Shown here: in pieces, positions 41,622 to 51,501 of the stretch
Numbering within the stretch: the stretch's first letter is position 1
Layout: every line of letters starts with the position of its first letter
NCBI RefSeq assembly: GCF_032121415.1
Contig: NZ_CP135079.1
Coordinates: forward strand, 1,364,001-1,428,000
Direction: 5' to 3'
Length of the DNA: 64,000 bases
Origin: Streptomyces parvus
GTDB lineage: Bacteria > Actinomycetota > Actinomycetes > Streptomycetales > Streptomycetaceae
Program-made: the position numbers and the translations under genes
Notes under the pieces: model-generated
The model's input: the letters and a program-made list of their open reading frames with translations, nothing else
What the model was told of the DNA's origin: nothing
Databases searched by the model: none

Positions 41622-42857
41622 GTGCGACACCGTTCTTTGCTCATACTCACCGCAGTGCTCACCACCGGAGCACTGACGCTCACCGCCTGCGGGTCGCGCG
41701 ACGAAGGCAGCAAGGACAGCGGCGACAGCGGTGGCAAGACCACCGTCGTCATCGGCGTCGACGCGCCCCTGACCGGCTCCCTCTCCGCACTCGGCCAGGG
41801 CATCAAGAACTCCGTGGACCTCGCGGCCAAGACCGCGAACAAGAACAACGAGGTCCCCGGCATCGAGTTCAAGATCGAAGCCCTCGACGACCAGGCCGTC
41901 CCCGCCTCCGGACAGGCCAACGCGACCAAGCTCGTCGGCAACACCGACGTCCTCGGCGCCGTCGGCCCCCTGAACTCCGGCGTCGCCCAGTCCATGCAGG
42001 GCGTCTTCGAGAAGGCCGACCTCGCCCAGGTCTCCCCGGCCAACACCAACCCGGCGCTCAGCCAGGGCGACAACTGGGCCAAGGGCGACGTCGAGCGTCC
42101 CTTCAAGACCTACTTCCGCACCTGCGCCACCGACGTCGTCCAGGGCAAGTTCGCCGCCCAGTACCTCTTCAACGACGCCAAGAAGAAGAAGGTCTACGTC
42201 GTCGACGACAAGCAGACCTACGGCGCCGGCCTCGCCGCGATCTTCTCCGCCGAGTTCAAGCGCCTCGGCGGCAAGGTCGTCGGCACCGACCACGTCACGG
42301 TCAAGGAGACCGACTTCTCCAGCACCGCCGACAAGGTCAAGAGCTCGGGCGCCGACTCCGTCTACTACGGCGGCCAGTACCCCGAGGGCGGCCTGCTCTC
42401 CGACCAGATCAAGAAGACCGGCGCCAAGATCCCCACCATGGGTGGCGACGGCATCTACGACCCGGCCTTCATCAGCGCCTCCGGCGAGGCCAACGACGGT
42501 GACTACGCCACCTCCATCGGCTACCCCGTCGAGGCCCTCCCGACCGCCAAGAAGTTCATCGAGGACTACGAGGCCGCCGGCTACAAGGACCCGTACGCGG
42601 CCTACGGCGGCTACTCCTACGACGCCGGATGGGCCATCATCCAGGCCGTCAAGGCCGTCGTCGCCGACAACGACGGCAAGCTCCCCGAGGACGCCCGCGC
42701 CAAGGTCACCGAGGCCATGGCCAAGGTCTCCTTCGACGGTGTGACCGGCAAGGTCTCCTTCGACGAGAACGGCGACACCACCAACAAGCAGCTCACCGTC
42801 TACGAGGTCCAGAAGGGCGCCTGGAAGGACGTCAAGAGCGCCACGTTCGAGGACTGA
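41622..42857 (+). CDS. livK: Branched-chain amino acid ABC transporter substrate-binding lipoprotein (411 aa)
   Basis: The signal peptide RHRSLLILTAVLTTGALTLTAC ends in the lipobox LTAC, and the mature protein is anchored at that Cys. The Leu/Ile/Val-binding (Peripla_BP_6) fold follows: TTVVIGVDAPLTGSLSALGQGIKNSVDLA, VLGAVGPLNSGVAQSM, KKVYVVDDKQTYGAGLA, SVYYGGQYPEGGLLSDQ and YAAYGGYSYDAGWAII. It captures the substrate outside the cell for the LivHMGF complex encoded downstream. GTG 41622 is chosen because AAAGGA lies 9 nt upstream and the signal peptide begins there. Codon bias is very strong, which suggests high expression. Confidence 0.95.
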   Translation: MRHRSLLILTAVLTTGALTLTACGSRDEGSKDSGDSGGKTTVVIGVDAPLTGSLSALGQGIKNSVDLAAKTANKNNEVPGIEFKIEALDDQAVPASGQANATKLVGNTDVLGAVGPLNSGVAQSMQGVFEKADLAQVSPANTNPALSQGDNWAKGDVERPFKTYFRTCATDVVQGKFAAQYLFNDAKKKKVYVVDDKQTYGAGLAAIFSAEFKRLGGKVVGTDHVTVKETDFSSTADKVKSSGADSVYYGGQYPEGGLLSDQIKKTGAKIPTMGGDGIYDPAFISASGEANDGDYATSIGYPVEALPTAKKFIEDYEAAGYKDPYAAYGGYSYDAGWAIIQAVKAVVADNDGKLPEDARAKVTEAMAKVSFDGVTGKVSFDENGDTTNKQLTVYEVQKGAWKDVKSATFED

Positions 42858-42892
42858 TCCCCCCAGCACAGCCCCGCCCCACCTGACCCAGA

Positions 42893-42925
42893 CCGCGCGA
42901 GGGCGCAAACAGCGCCCTCGCGCGG
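42893..42925 (+). terminator. Intercistronic hairpin between livK and livH
   Basis: A 14-bp perfect stem (42893-42906 with 42912-42925, loop AAACA) lies 35 bp after livK and 34 bp before livH. It probably attenuates read-through or protects the livK mRNA, giving more binding protein than permease. Confidence 0.7.
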
Positions 42926-42959
42926 AGTCATATCCGACAAGCTCATCGGAGGCCCTGCG

Positions 42960-43892
42960 GTGCACGAACTGCCGCAACAGCTGGCCAACGGCCTTGCCCT
43001 CGGCGCCCTTTATGGCCTCATAGCCATCGGGTACACCATGGTCTACGGCATCGTCCAGCTCATCAACTTCGCCCACGGCGAGATCTTCATGATCGGGGGC
43101 TTCGGCGCCCTCACCACCTACATCATGCTCCCCAGCGGGACCACCCTCCTGGTCGCCATCCCGCTCATGATCATCGGTGGTGCCATCGCCTCCGTCGCCG
43201 TGGCCACCGCCGCGGAACGGTTCGCCTACCGGCCCCTGCGCGGCGCCCCCCGCCTCGCCCCGCTCATCACCGCGATCGGCCTCTCGATCGTGCTCCAGCA
43301 GCTCGTCTGGGGCTTCTACCCCGACGCGAAGAAGCCCCGCAGCTTCCCCGAGTTCCAGGGCGAATCCTTCAAACTGCTCGACAACCTCTACCTCCAGCGC
43401 GCCGACGCCTTCGTCCTCGTCCTGGCCCCGCTCTGCATGCTCGCCCTCGGCCTCTTCGTCGCCAAGAGCCGCAGCGGCCGCGCCATGCAGGCCACCGCCC
43501 AGGACCCCGACACGGCCAAGCTCATGGGCATCAACACCGACCGCATCATCGTGATGGCCTTCGCCATCGGCGCCGCCTTCGCCGCCGTCGCCTCGGTCGC
43601 CTACGGCCTCGACAAGGGCCAGATCAACTTCGAGATGGGCTTCATCCTCGGACTGAAGGCCTTCACCGCCGCCGTCCTCGGCGGCATCGGCAACATCTAC
43701 GGAGCCATGGTCGGCGGCGTCGTCCTCGGCCTCGCCGAAGCCCTCTCGATCGCATACATCGAAGAGATCCCCGGCATGCAGCAGCTCGGCGGCGGCGCCT
43801 GGGCCAACGTCTGGGCCTTCGTCCTTCTCATCGTCGTCCTCCTCGTCAGGCCACAAGGCCTGCTCGGCGAGCGCGTCACGGATCGGGCGTGA
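42960..43892 (+). CDS. livH: Branched-chain amino acid ABC transporter permease LivH (310 aa)
   Basis: Eight or so transmembrane segments form this permease half. Family motifs: NGLALGALYGLIAIGYTMVYGIVQLINFAHGEIFMIGGF at the N-terminus (functionally diagnostic of LivH), RPLRGAPRLAPLITAIGLSIVLQ, and AFTAAVLGGIGNIYGAMVGGVVLGLAE, which contains the loop that docks to the ATPases. GTG 42960 has GGAGG 8 nt upstream. Its stop overlaps the livM start as GTGA. Confidence 0.96.
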   Translation: MHELPQQLANGLALGALYGLIAIGYTMVYGIVQLINFAHGEIFMIGGFGALTTYIMLPSGTTLLVAIPLMIIGGAIASVAVATAAERFAYRPLRGAPRLAPLITAIGLSIVLQQLVWGFYPDAKKPRSFPEFQGESFKLLDNLYLQRADAFVLVLAPLCMLALGLFVAKSRSGRAMQATAQDPDTAKLMGINTDRIIVMAFAIGAAFAAVASVAYGLDKGQINFEMGFILGLKAFTAAVLGGIGNIYGAMVGGVVLGLAEALSIAYIEEIPGMQQLGGGAWANVWAFVLLIVVLLVRPQGLLGERVTDRA

Positions 43893-45678
43893 TACCCATG
43901 ACCACCAAGAACCACGAGACGACGCCCGTCCTCGCCATCCCCGCACCGGCGGCCCGCGCGGCCACCACCGCCGGAGCCGCACTCACCCTCGGCTCCACCT
44001 TCCTCGCCTGGACCTGGACCGCGAAGTTCCCCGGCGACCTCACCGTCACCGGCTACCCCGGCGGCCTCCAGGTCCTCACCCTCGTCGGCGCCGCCCTCAC
44101 CCTGCTGTTCACCCTCTCCGGGTACGGCATCAAGGGCCTGCGCTGGCTCACCCCCGGCGGCTCCAACAGCCCCGTCCGACTCGCCGCACTCGGCCTGCTC
44201 GGCACCATGGGCTTCACCGTCGGCGCCATCTCCGTCGAACTCGGCGGCGTCGTCAACCTGGAACCCGGAGCCTGGATCGGCCTGGTCGGCGCCATCATCA
44301 CCGTCGTCGCCTCCCTCGGCCTCCCCCACGACCAGGACATCACCGACACCACCCGGCCCACCGCCCTCGAACGGTTCCTCAACAGCCTCCGCGCCCCCGC
44401 GCCCGGACGCCCCAAGGAGCTCCCCTCCTGGGCCGAGATCCTGATCATCGTCGCCGCGTTCGGCATCGGTCTCTTCGTCGTCACCTACGGCATCGACACC
44501 GCCTACCCCGAACTCTTCGTCGGCTACCTGATCATCACCGGCTTCGCCGTGACCGCCCTCTTCAAAGCCGGCCTCATGGCCCGCCTCTCCGCGCTCACCA
44601 CGAAGTACCGCTCCATCGCCGTCGCCGCGGCCTTCGTCGCCGCAGCCGTCTTCCCGTTCACCCAGAACACCGACCAGTACACCCTCATCGCGGTCAACAT
44701 CCTCATCTTCGCGACCGTCGCCCTGGGCCTGAACATCGTCGTCGGCCTCGCCGGACTCCTCGACCTCGGATACGTCGCCTTCCTCGGCGTCGGCGCCTAC
44801 ACGGCCGCCCTCGTCTCCGGAACCAGCGCATCCGCGTTCGGCGTCCAGTTCCCCTTCTGGGCCTCCGTCCTCCTCGGCGCCGCCGTCTCCCTCGTCTTCG
44901 GCGTCGTCATCGGAGCACCCACCCTCCGCCTCCGCGGCGACTACCTCGCCATCGTCACCCTCGGCTTCGGAGAGATCTTCCGCATCGCCGTCGGCAACCT
45001 CGACGGCGTCTCCGGACCCCGCGTCACCAACGGCCCCAACGGCGTACCGAACATTCCCGACCTCAACTTCTTCGGGTACGACTTCGGCGAGTCCCACACC
45101 ATCCTGGGCTTCGAACTCGGCGCCTACGCCAACTACTACATGCTCATGCTGCTCGCGATGATCCTCGTGGTCCTCGTCTTCAGCCGAGCCGGCAGCTCCC
45201 GTATCGGCCGCGCCTGGGTCGCCATCCGCGAGGACGAGACCGCCGCCACCGCCATGGGCATCAACGGCTTCCGCGTCAAGCTCATCGCCTTCGCCCTCGG
45301 CGCCACCCTCGCCGGCATCGCCGGCACCGTACAGGCCCACGTCCAGAGCACCGTCGTCCCCGAGATGTACGTCTTCGCCGGACCCGTCCCGCCCAACTCC
45401 GCCTTCCTCCTCGCCGCCGTCATCCTCGGCGGCATGGGAACCATCAGCGGACCCCTCATCGGCGCGGCCCTCCTCTACATGATCCCGGCCAAGCTCCAGT
45501 TCCTCTCGGACTACCAGCTCCTCGGCTTCGGACTCGCCCTCATCCTGCTCATGCGCTTCCGCCCGGAGGGCCTCATCGCCAACCGGCGGGCCAAGCTGGA
45601 GTACCACGAGACCGGCCAGCTCGACGTACCCGACGAAACCCTGGCAGGCACCACCTCCGGCACCACGAAGGCGGGGGC

Positions 45679-45682
<4 letters not shown>
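43889..45682 (+). CDS. livM: Branched-chain amino acid ABC transporter permease LivM, N-terminally extended (597 aa)
   Basis: The C-terminal ~330 residues are a typical LivM: LGLNIVVGLAGLLDLGYVAFLGVGAYTAAL, LRLRGDYLAIVTLGFGEIFRI, GRAWVAIREDETAATAMGIN (ATPase-docking loop) and FLLAAVILGGMGTISGPLIGAALL. The first ~260 residues are extra, with about six further hydrophobic segments (WTWTAKFPGDLTVTGYPGG onwards). This makes it nearly twice the usual ~330-420 aa. The start may be GTG 43889, overlapping livH by 4 nt, or ATG 43898. It overlaps livG by 4 nt. Confidence 0.95.
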
Positions 45683-46562
<880 letters not shown>

Positions 46563-46566
<4 letters not shown>

Positions 46567-47279
46567 CCGCCCTGCTAGAGGTCGAAGACCTCCGCGTCGC
46601 CTACGGCAAGATCGAAGCCGTCAAGGGCATCTCCTTCTCCGTCGAGGCCGGCCAGGTCGTCACCCTCATCGGCACCAACGGCGCGGGCAAGACCACCACC
46701 CTGCGCACCCTCTCCGGGCTCCTCAAGCCCTCCGGCGGCCGCATCACCTTCGACGGGAAGCCCCTCGGCAGCGTCCCCGCGCACAAGATCGTCGCGCTCG
46801 GACTCGCCCACTCCCCCGAAGGCCGGCACATCTTCCCCCGCCTCACCATCACGGAGAACCTCCAGCTCGGAGCGTTCCTCCGCACAGACAAGGCAGGCAT
46901 CGAGAAGGACGTCCAGCGCGCCTACGACCTCTTCCCCATCCTCGGGGAACGCCGCAAGCAGGCCGCCGGCACCCTCTCGGGCGGCGAGCAGCAGATGCTC
47001 GCCATGGGACGCGCCCTGATGTCCCAGCCCAAGCTGCTCATGCTCGACGAGCCCTCCATGGGGCTCTCCCCGATCATGATGCAGAAGATCATGGAGACCA
47101 TCGTCGAGCTCAAGGCGGCGGGCACCACGATCCTGCTCGTCGAGCAGAACGCCCAGGCCGCCCTGTCCCTCGCGGACCAGGGTCACGTCATGGAGGTCGG
47201 CAAGATCGTCCTCTCCGGCCCCGGCTCGGACCTGCTCCACGACGAGTCGGTCCGCAAGGCGTACCTCGGCGAGGACTGA
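46563..47279 (+). CDS. livF: Branched-chain amino acid ABC transporter ATP-binding protein LivF (238 aa)
   Basis: ABC ATPase with Walker A LIGTNGAGKTTTLRT (about 35-48), SPEGRHIFPRLTITENL (the LivF hallmark), signature LSGGEQQMLAMGRAL, Walker B LLMLDEPSMGLSP and H-loop ILLVEQNAQAAL. It pairs with LivG to energise import. It is the last gene of the operon and is followed by a strong bidirectional terminator. Confidence 0.97.
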
Positions 47280-47296
47280 CGCCCCAGCCGTACGGA

Positions 47297-47334
47297 AGAG
47301 GCCCGCACCCGGTTCGTTCCGGGTGCGGGCCTCT
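47297..47334. terminator. Bidirectional terminator between livF and the ANTAR regulator
   Basis: A perfect 16-bp stem (47297-47312 with 47319-47334, loop TTCGTT) lies between convergent genes. Confidence 0.8.
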
Positions 47335-47371
47335 CTCGTCACGTACGAGAACGCGTACGTCGTGTACGTGG

Positions 47372-48028
47372 CTACTCGGCCGACTTCTTCTTCTCCTCGG
47401 CGTCCGCGATCAGCGCCTCCGCGAGCTGCTGCATCGACATCCGGCGGTCCATCGACGTCTTCTGGATCCACCGGAACGCGGCCGGCTCGGAGAGCCCGTA
47501 ATCCGTCTGCAGGATGCTCTTGGCCCGGTCCACCAGCTTGCGGGTCTCCAGCCGCTGGGACAGGTCCGCGATCTCGCTCTCCAGCGCCTTCAGCTCCGCG
47601 AACCGGGAGACGGCCATCTCGATGGCCGGCACGACGTCGCTCTTGCTGAACGGCTTCACGAGGTACGCCATGGCCCCGGCGTCCCGGGCCCGCTCGACGA
47701 GGTCGCGCTGCGAGAACGCGGTGAGCATCAGGACCGGGGCGATGGACTCCTCGGCGATCTTCTCGGCGGCGGAGATGCCGTCGAGGACCGGCATCTTCAC
47801 GTCCAGGATGACCAGGTCCGGCTTGTTCTCCCGGGCCAGCTCGACGGCCTGCTGCCCGTCGCCCGCCTCCCCGACGACGGAGTAGCCCTCCTCCTCCAGC
47901 ATCTCCTTGAGGTCGAGGCGGATGAGGGCCTCGTCCTCGGCGATGACGACGCGGGTCGTCAGCGGCGGGACGTGCGACTTGTCGTCGTCGACGGCGTCTA
48001 CGGGCTGGGGCGACTCGGGGGTGGTCAC
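47372..48028 (-). CDS. ANTAR-domain response regulator, PdtaR-like (218 aa)
   Basis: The receiver domain (about 27-140) has VVIAEDEALIRLDLKEML, the phosphoacceptor in LVILDVKMPVLDGI, MLTAFSQ and YLVKPFSKSDV. A coiled-coil linker (FAELKALESEIADLSQRLETR) leads to the ANTAR RNA-binding domain KLVDRAKSILQTDYGLSEPAAFRWIQKTSMDRRMSMQQLAEAL. Such proteins antiterminate transcription by binding paired hexaloop RNA hairpins when phosphorylated by PdtaS-type kinases. GTG 48028 has AAGGAG just upstream; an ATG at 48055 is less likely. No cognate kinase lies in the window. Confidence 0.95.
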   Translation of the reverse strand: MTTPESPQPVDAVDDDKSHVPPLTTRVVIAEDEALIRLDLKEMLEEEGYSVVGEAGDGQQAVELARENKPDLVILDVKMPVLDGISAAEKIAEESIAPVLMLTAFSQRDLVERARDAGAMAYLVKPFSKSDVVPAIEMAVSRFAELKALESEIADLSQRLETRKLVDRAKSILQTDYGLSEPAAFRWIQKTSMDRRMSMQQLAEALIADAEEKKKSAE

Positions 48029-48123
48029 GGGGCTCCTTGATTCAGGGCAGGGCACTGCTGCGAAGCAGCCTACCTACCTGCTGCCGCCTCCTGTCACCAG
48101 GTACACTGCTGATCGGTCACCAT

Positions 48124-48207
48124 GCCGGGTTGGCGCAATTGGTTGACGCGGAGGTCTCAAACACCTCTGTCCGAAAGGACATGTGGGTTCGAATCCCATA
48201 CCCGGTA
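48124..48207 (+). tRNA. tRNA-Leu (anticodon CAA)
   Basis: A class II tRNA: acceptor GCCGGGT with ACCCGGT (one G-U), D-arm GCG...CGC, anticodon stem GAGGT-CTCAAAC-ACCTC with anticodon CAA at loop positions 34-36, long variable arm TGTCC-GAAA-GGACA, and T-arm GTGGG-TTCGAAT-CCCAT. The discriminator is A at 48207, and no CCA is encoded (CAT follows). TACACT at 48102-48107 is a plausible -10. It reads TTG codons. A T-tailed terminator follows. Confidence 0.96.
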
Positions 48208-48218
48208 CATCCTGCGGA

Positions 48219-48253
48219 GCGGATGTTCACTTTCGCGTGAACATCCGCTTTTT
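48219..48253 (+). terminator. Intrinsic terminator of tRNA-Leu
   Basis: A 12-bp perfect stem (48219-48230 with 48237-48248, loop TTTCGC) followed by TTTTT. It is one of the few classic T-tailed terminators in the window and lies 12 bp after the tRNA. Confidence 0.85.
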
Positions 48254-48291
48254 GCTGCTCAGAGTCGCTTCTCGCCACCAAGAGTGGACGA

Positions 48292-49080
48292 GTGAACGCG
48301 CACAGCACAGAAGTGCGCCAACAAGCTCTCGCCCTCCTCCGGAGCGGCACCGGAAACGCCGAAGTGGCCCGCCGACTGAGCGTGCCCCGCGGCACCGTCC
48401 CGTACTGGCTCCCCAGGGACCGTTCCAAGCCTGGCGAGCGCCCCGGGAAGCACAGCCCGTCGTGCCACCGGTGCGACGGCACCGTCCTGGACGAGCCGGC
48501 CTACGCCTACCTGCTCGGGCTCTACCTGGGCGAGCGCCACATCAGCCAATGCTCGGCGCATCGAGCACCCAGCCTGATGATCACGCTGGACGATGACTGG
48601 CCAGGCATCCAGGACGAGGCGGAGGCCGCGTTACGCAAGGTCTTCCCGCAGAACGCCACGTGCCGGGTCCGCCGGACCGGCTGCCACCACATCAAGGTGT
48701 ACTCGAAGCACCTCGTCTGCTACTTCCCGCAGCACGGTCCGGGCGGGAAGCACGAGCGCGCGATAGTCCTGGAGCCCTGGCAGCAGAAGATCGTCGGCGC
48801 CCATCCCGGGCAGCTCGTCCGAGGTCTCATCCACTCCGACGGCTGTCGGCTCACCGACTGGACGACTCGCGTGGTCGGCGGTGAACGCAAGCGCTACGAG
48901 TATCCCCGCTACTGGTTCACCAACGTCTCCGACGACATCCGCCGCCTCTACACCGACGCCCTCGACGCGCTCGGCATCGTATGGACGCACTGCACGCGCG
49001 CGGGCAAGCCCTACAACATCTCCGTAGCCCGACGGGCATCCGTCGCCCTCATGGATGCGCACGTCGGGCCGACATACTGA
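48292..49080 (+). CDS. Freestanding LAGLIDADG-type endonuclease-like protein with N-terminal HTH (262 aa)
   Basis: The N-terminal ~45 residues form a resolvase-like helix-turn-helix (RQQALALLRSGTGNAEVARRLSVPRGTVPYWL). A zinc-ribbon-like CHRCDG follows. Then come two motifs resembling LAGLIDADG helices, YAYLLGLYLGERHI (about 71-84) and QLVRGLIHSDGCRL (about 178-191). They are spaced as in a monomeric two-repeat homing endonuclease. Acidic residues at the helix ends (Glu in LGE, Asp in SDG) would be the metal ligands. It is not inside an intron or intein; it stands alone 85 bp after tRNA-Leu. Codon 114 is TTA (48631), so translation should depend on bldA tRNA. It could instead be a LAGLIDADG-derived regulator. 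Confidence 0.8.
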   Translation: MNAHSTEVRQQALALLRSGTGNAEVARRLSVPRGTVPYWLPRDRSKPGERPGKHSPSCHRCDGTVLDEPAYAYLLGLYLGERHISQCSAHRAPSLMITLDDDWPGIQDEAEAALRKVFPQNATCRVRRTGCHHIKVYSKHLVCYFPQHGPGGKHERAIVLEPWQQKIVGAHPGQLVRGLIHSDGCRLTDWTTRVVGGERKRYEYPRYWFTNVSDDIRRLYTDALDALGIVWTHCTRAGKPYNISVARRASVALMDAHVGPTY

Positions 49081-49086
49081 GCCGCC

Positions 49087-50526
49087 CTACTTCGGGCTGT
49101 CGTCCTCGCCGATGTGGTGGACGCGGACCAGGTTCGTCGACCCCGCGACGCCGGGCGGGGAGCCGGCGGTGATGACCACCACGTCGCCCTTCGCGCAGCG
49201 GCCGATGCGCAGGAGTTCCTCGTCGACCTGGGCGACCATCGCGTCCGTGGAGTCGACCTTCGGGCCGAGGAAGGTCTCGACGCCCCAGGTGAGGTTGAGC
49301 TGGGCGCGGGTGGCTTCGTCGGGGGTGAAGGCGAGGAGCGGGATGGGTGAGCGGTAGCGGGAGAGGCGCTTGACCGTGTCGCCGCTCTGGGTGAAGGCGA
49401 CGAGGAACTTCGCGCCGAGGAAGTCGCCCATCTCGGCGGCGGCCCTCGCCACGGCCCCGCCCTGGGTGCGGGGCTTGTTGCGTTCGGTGAGGGGCGGGAG
49501 CCCCTTGGCGAGGAGGTCTTCCTCGGCGGCCTCGACGATGCGGGACATGGTGCGCACGGTCTCGACGGGGTACTTGCCGACGCTGGTCTCGCCGGAGAGC
49601 ATCACGGCGTCCGTGCCGTCGATGATCGCGTTGGCGACGTCGGAGGCTTCGGCGCGGGTGGGGCGGGAGTTGTCGATCATCGAGTCGAGCATCTGGGTGG
49701 CGACGATGACGGGTTTGGCGTTGCGCTTGGCGAGCTTGATGGCGCGCTTCTGGACGATCGGGACCTGTTCGAGGGGCATTTCGACGCCGAGGTCGCCGCG
49801 GGCGACCATGATCCCGTCGAAGGCGGCGACGATGTCGTCGATGTTGTCGACGGCCTGGGGTTTTTCGACCTTGGCGATGACGGGGAGGCGGCGGCCCTCT
49901 TCGTCCATGACGCGGTGGACGTCGTCGATGTCGCGTCCGGTGCGGACGAAGGAGAGGGCGATGAGGTCGGCGCCGGTGCGCAGGGCCCAGCGGAGGTCGT
50001 CGATGTCCTTCTCGGAGAGGGCGGGGACGGAGACGGCGACGCCGGGGAGGTTGAGTCCCTTGTTGTCGGAGACCATGCCGCCTTCGATGACGGTGGTGTG
50101 GACGCGGGGGCCTTCGACGCCGGTGACTTCCAGGGTGACGCGGCCGTCGTCGACGAGGATGCGTTCGCCGGTGGTGACGTCGGCGGCGAGTCCGTCGTAG
50201 GTGGTGCCGCAGATGTCGCCGGTGCCCTCGCCTTCGAGGGGTTCGACGGTGATGGTGAAGGTGTCGCCGCGTTCAAGGAGTACGGGGCCTTCGCGGAAGC
50301 GTCCGAGGCGGATCTTCGGGCCTTGAAGGTCGGCGAGGATGCCGACGCTGCGGCCGACTTCCTCGGACGCCTTGCGCACGTGGTGGTAGCGCTCTTCGTG
50401 TTCGGCGTAGCTGCCGTGGCTGAGGTTGAAGCGGGCGATGTCCATTCCCGCTCCGACCAGGGCCTTGATCTGGTCGTATGAGTCGGTTGCGGGTCCCAGG
50501 GTACAAACGATTTTCGCTCGGCGCAT
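49087..50526 (-). CDS. pyk: Pyruvate kinase (479 aa)
   Basis: This enzyme converts phosphoenolpyruvate and ADP to pyruvate and ATP. It starts MRRAKIVCTLGPATDSYDQI. Then come FNLSHGSYAEH, the lid domain (ILADLQGPKIRLGRF through VTLEVTGVEG), the active-site signature PVIAKVEKPQAVDNIDDI with catalytic Lys, GIMVARGDLGVE, VATQMLDSM and SGETSVGKYPVE. The C-terminal allosteric domain has FTQSGDTVKRLSRYRSPIPLLAFTPD. Size and architecture are standard for a homotetrameric PK. A perfect dyad (50542-50557) lies just upstream of the start. Confidence 0.98.
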   Translation of the reverse strand: MRRAKIVCTLGPATDSYDQIKALVGAGMDIARFNLSHGSYAEHEERYHHVRKASEEVGRSVGILADLQGPKIRLGRFREGPVLLERGDTFTITVEPLEGEGTGDICGTTYDGLAADVTTGERILVDDGRVTLEVTGVEGPRVHTTVIEGGMVSDNKGLNLPGVAVSVPALSEKDIDDLRWALRTGADLIALSFVRTGRDIDDVHRVMDEEGRRLPVIAKVEKPQAVDNIDDIVAAFDGIMVARGDLGVEMPLEQVPIVQKRAIKLAKRNAKPVIVATQMLDSMIDNSRPTRAEASDVANAIIDGTDAVMLSGETSVGKYPVETVRTMSRIVEAAEEDLLAKGLPPLTERNKPRTQGGAVARAAAEMGDFLGAKFLVAFTQSGDTVKRLSRYRSPIPLLAFTPDEATRAQLNLTWGVETFLGPKVDSTDAMVAQVDEELLRIGRCAKGDVVVITAGSPPGVAGSTNLVRVHHIGEDDSPK

Positions 50527-50541
50527 ACAGCGAGCCTAAAC

Positions 50542-50557
50542 CTTACCTACGGGTAGG
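50542..50557. promoter_or_regulatory. Dyad TACCTAC-GG-GTAGGTA upstream of pyk
   Basis: A perfect 7-bp inverted repeat with a 2-bp spacer lies 16 bp before the pyk start codon. It could be an operator or a 5' UTR hairpin. AAATAC at its upstream edge could serve as a -10. Confidence 0.5.
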
Positions 50558-50646
50558 TATTTGGCTCCGCATGACACCTCAACAACCTTTGCGTGAAGGG
50601 TTATTGACAAGTGTTGAATTGTGCGGCGGGGCGCTCTGATGAGCGT

Positions 50647-51363
50647 TTATCCGAGGTTCGGCGGGATGAGGGTGAAGGACGCCTCGACCTGGGCGTCGAC
50701 ACTCTGGCGTACGGGTTCGAGGTCGACGGGGGCCGCGTCGGCGGCGGATTCCGCGCGGGCGGAGCGGAGGACCCCGGCGCCTCCGTAGGCCGCGGTGGCG
50801 AAGGCGGCTCCGCCGACGGCGCCGGTGTCGCCGAGTTCGAGGAGGGCGCCGATGCGGGTGTCCAGGGCTTCGGCGTATTCGCGGGCGCGCTGGAGGGCTT
50901 CCTGGACGGCCTGGCGGCGGGCGGCGGCGTGGTGGGGGGAGGTGGGGCGCAGGGCCCACCAGGGGCCGTCGACGCGGATGAGTTCCTGGTCGGCGAGGCG
51001 GGCGACGAGTTCGCCGAGGACGGTGAAGTCGCTGAGGGTGGCGGTGAGTTGGATGCTGCCGTGGTAGGCGCGGATGCGTTCGCCGCGGCCGTGGCGGGTG
51101 AGTTCGGGGCGGATGGCGAGGGTGCCGGTTTCGAGCTTCTCGACGGCGTCGCCGTAGCCCTTGATGAGGTCGAGGGTGGCGGCGTTGCGGCGGGTGAGGT
51201 CGTCGAGGGTGGTGCGGCGGTCGGTGTTGCGGGCGGTGAGGGTGACGTCGATGCGGGCGATCTCGGGGTCGACTTCGAGGTGGGCTTCGCCGCGGACGGT
51301 GACGCGGGGGGCGGTGGGGGTGCCGTGGGCGGGGTGGGGTGCGGGGGTGGCGGTTTCGGTCAT
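50647..51363 (-). CDS. SIMPL-domain protein (238 aa)
   Basis: A SIMPL (DUF541) protein: VTVRGEAHLEVDPEIARIDVTLTARNTDR at the N-terminus is the family opening (VxGxGxxxxxPD-like). LTRRNAATLDLIKGYGDAVEKLETGTLAIRPEL and RIRAYHGSIQLTATLSDFTVLGELVARLAD complete the core, and ARRQAVQEALQRAREYAEAL is the conserved helix. SIMPL proteins are usually periplasmic or surface oligomers. No signal peptide is seen here, so a cytosolic location is likely. ATG 51363 is the start; GTG-type extensions upstream look non-coding. Confidence 0.88.
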   Translation of the reverse strand: MTETATPAPHPAHGTPTAPRVTVRGEAHLEVDPEIARIDVTLTARNTDRRTTLDDLTRRNAATLDLIKGYGDAVEKLETGTLAIRPELTRHGRGERIRAYHGSIQLTATLSDFTVLGELVARLADQELIRVDGPWWALRPTSPHHAAARRQAVQEALQRAREYAEALDTRIGALLELGDTGAVGGAAFATAAYGGAGVLRSARAESAADAAPVDLEPVRQSVDAQVEASFTLIPPNLG

Positions 51364-51501
51364 GCGTTCACTGTGGCACGGCGGGGCGCGCGAGGGGGTG
51401 TGTCGGGTGGTCATCAGATCGAAACCTGCGCGGGGTGTTGCTGGTGAGGGGTGCTGGGCCAGAATCTACGCGCGTTGCCCTACTGAACGAGGAGTGAAGA
51501 G

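Noticed and set aside
41508..43982. 824-aa acidic Gly/Val-rich frame opposite livK-livH
   Set aside because: It is an antisense frame of strongly biased codons; low complexity with no domain.
51364..51380. GTTCACTGTGG near the SIMPL start as a PHO box for the 5'-nucleotidase
   Set aside because: A single weak unit more than 120 bp from the nucleotidase start, with no adjacent repeats.
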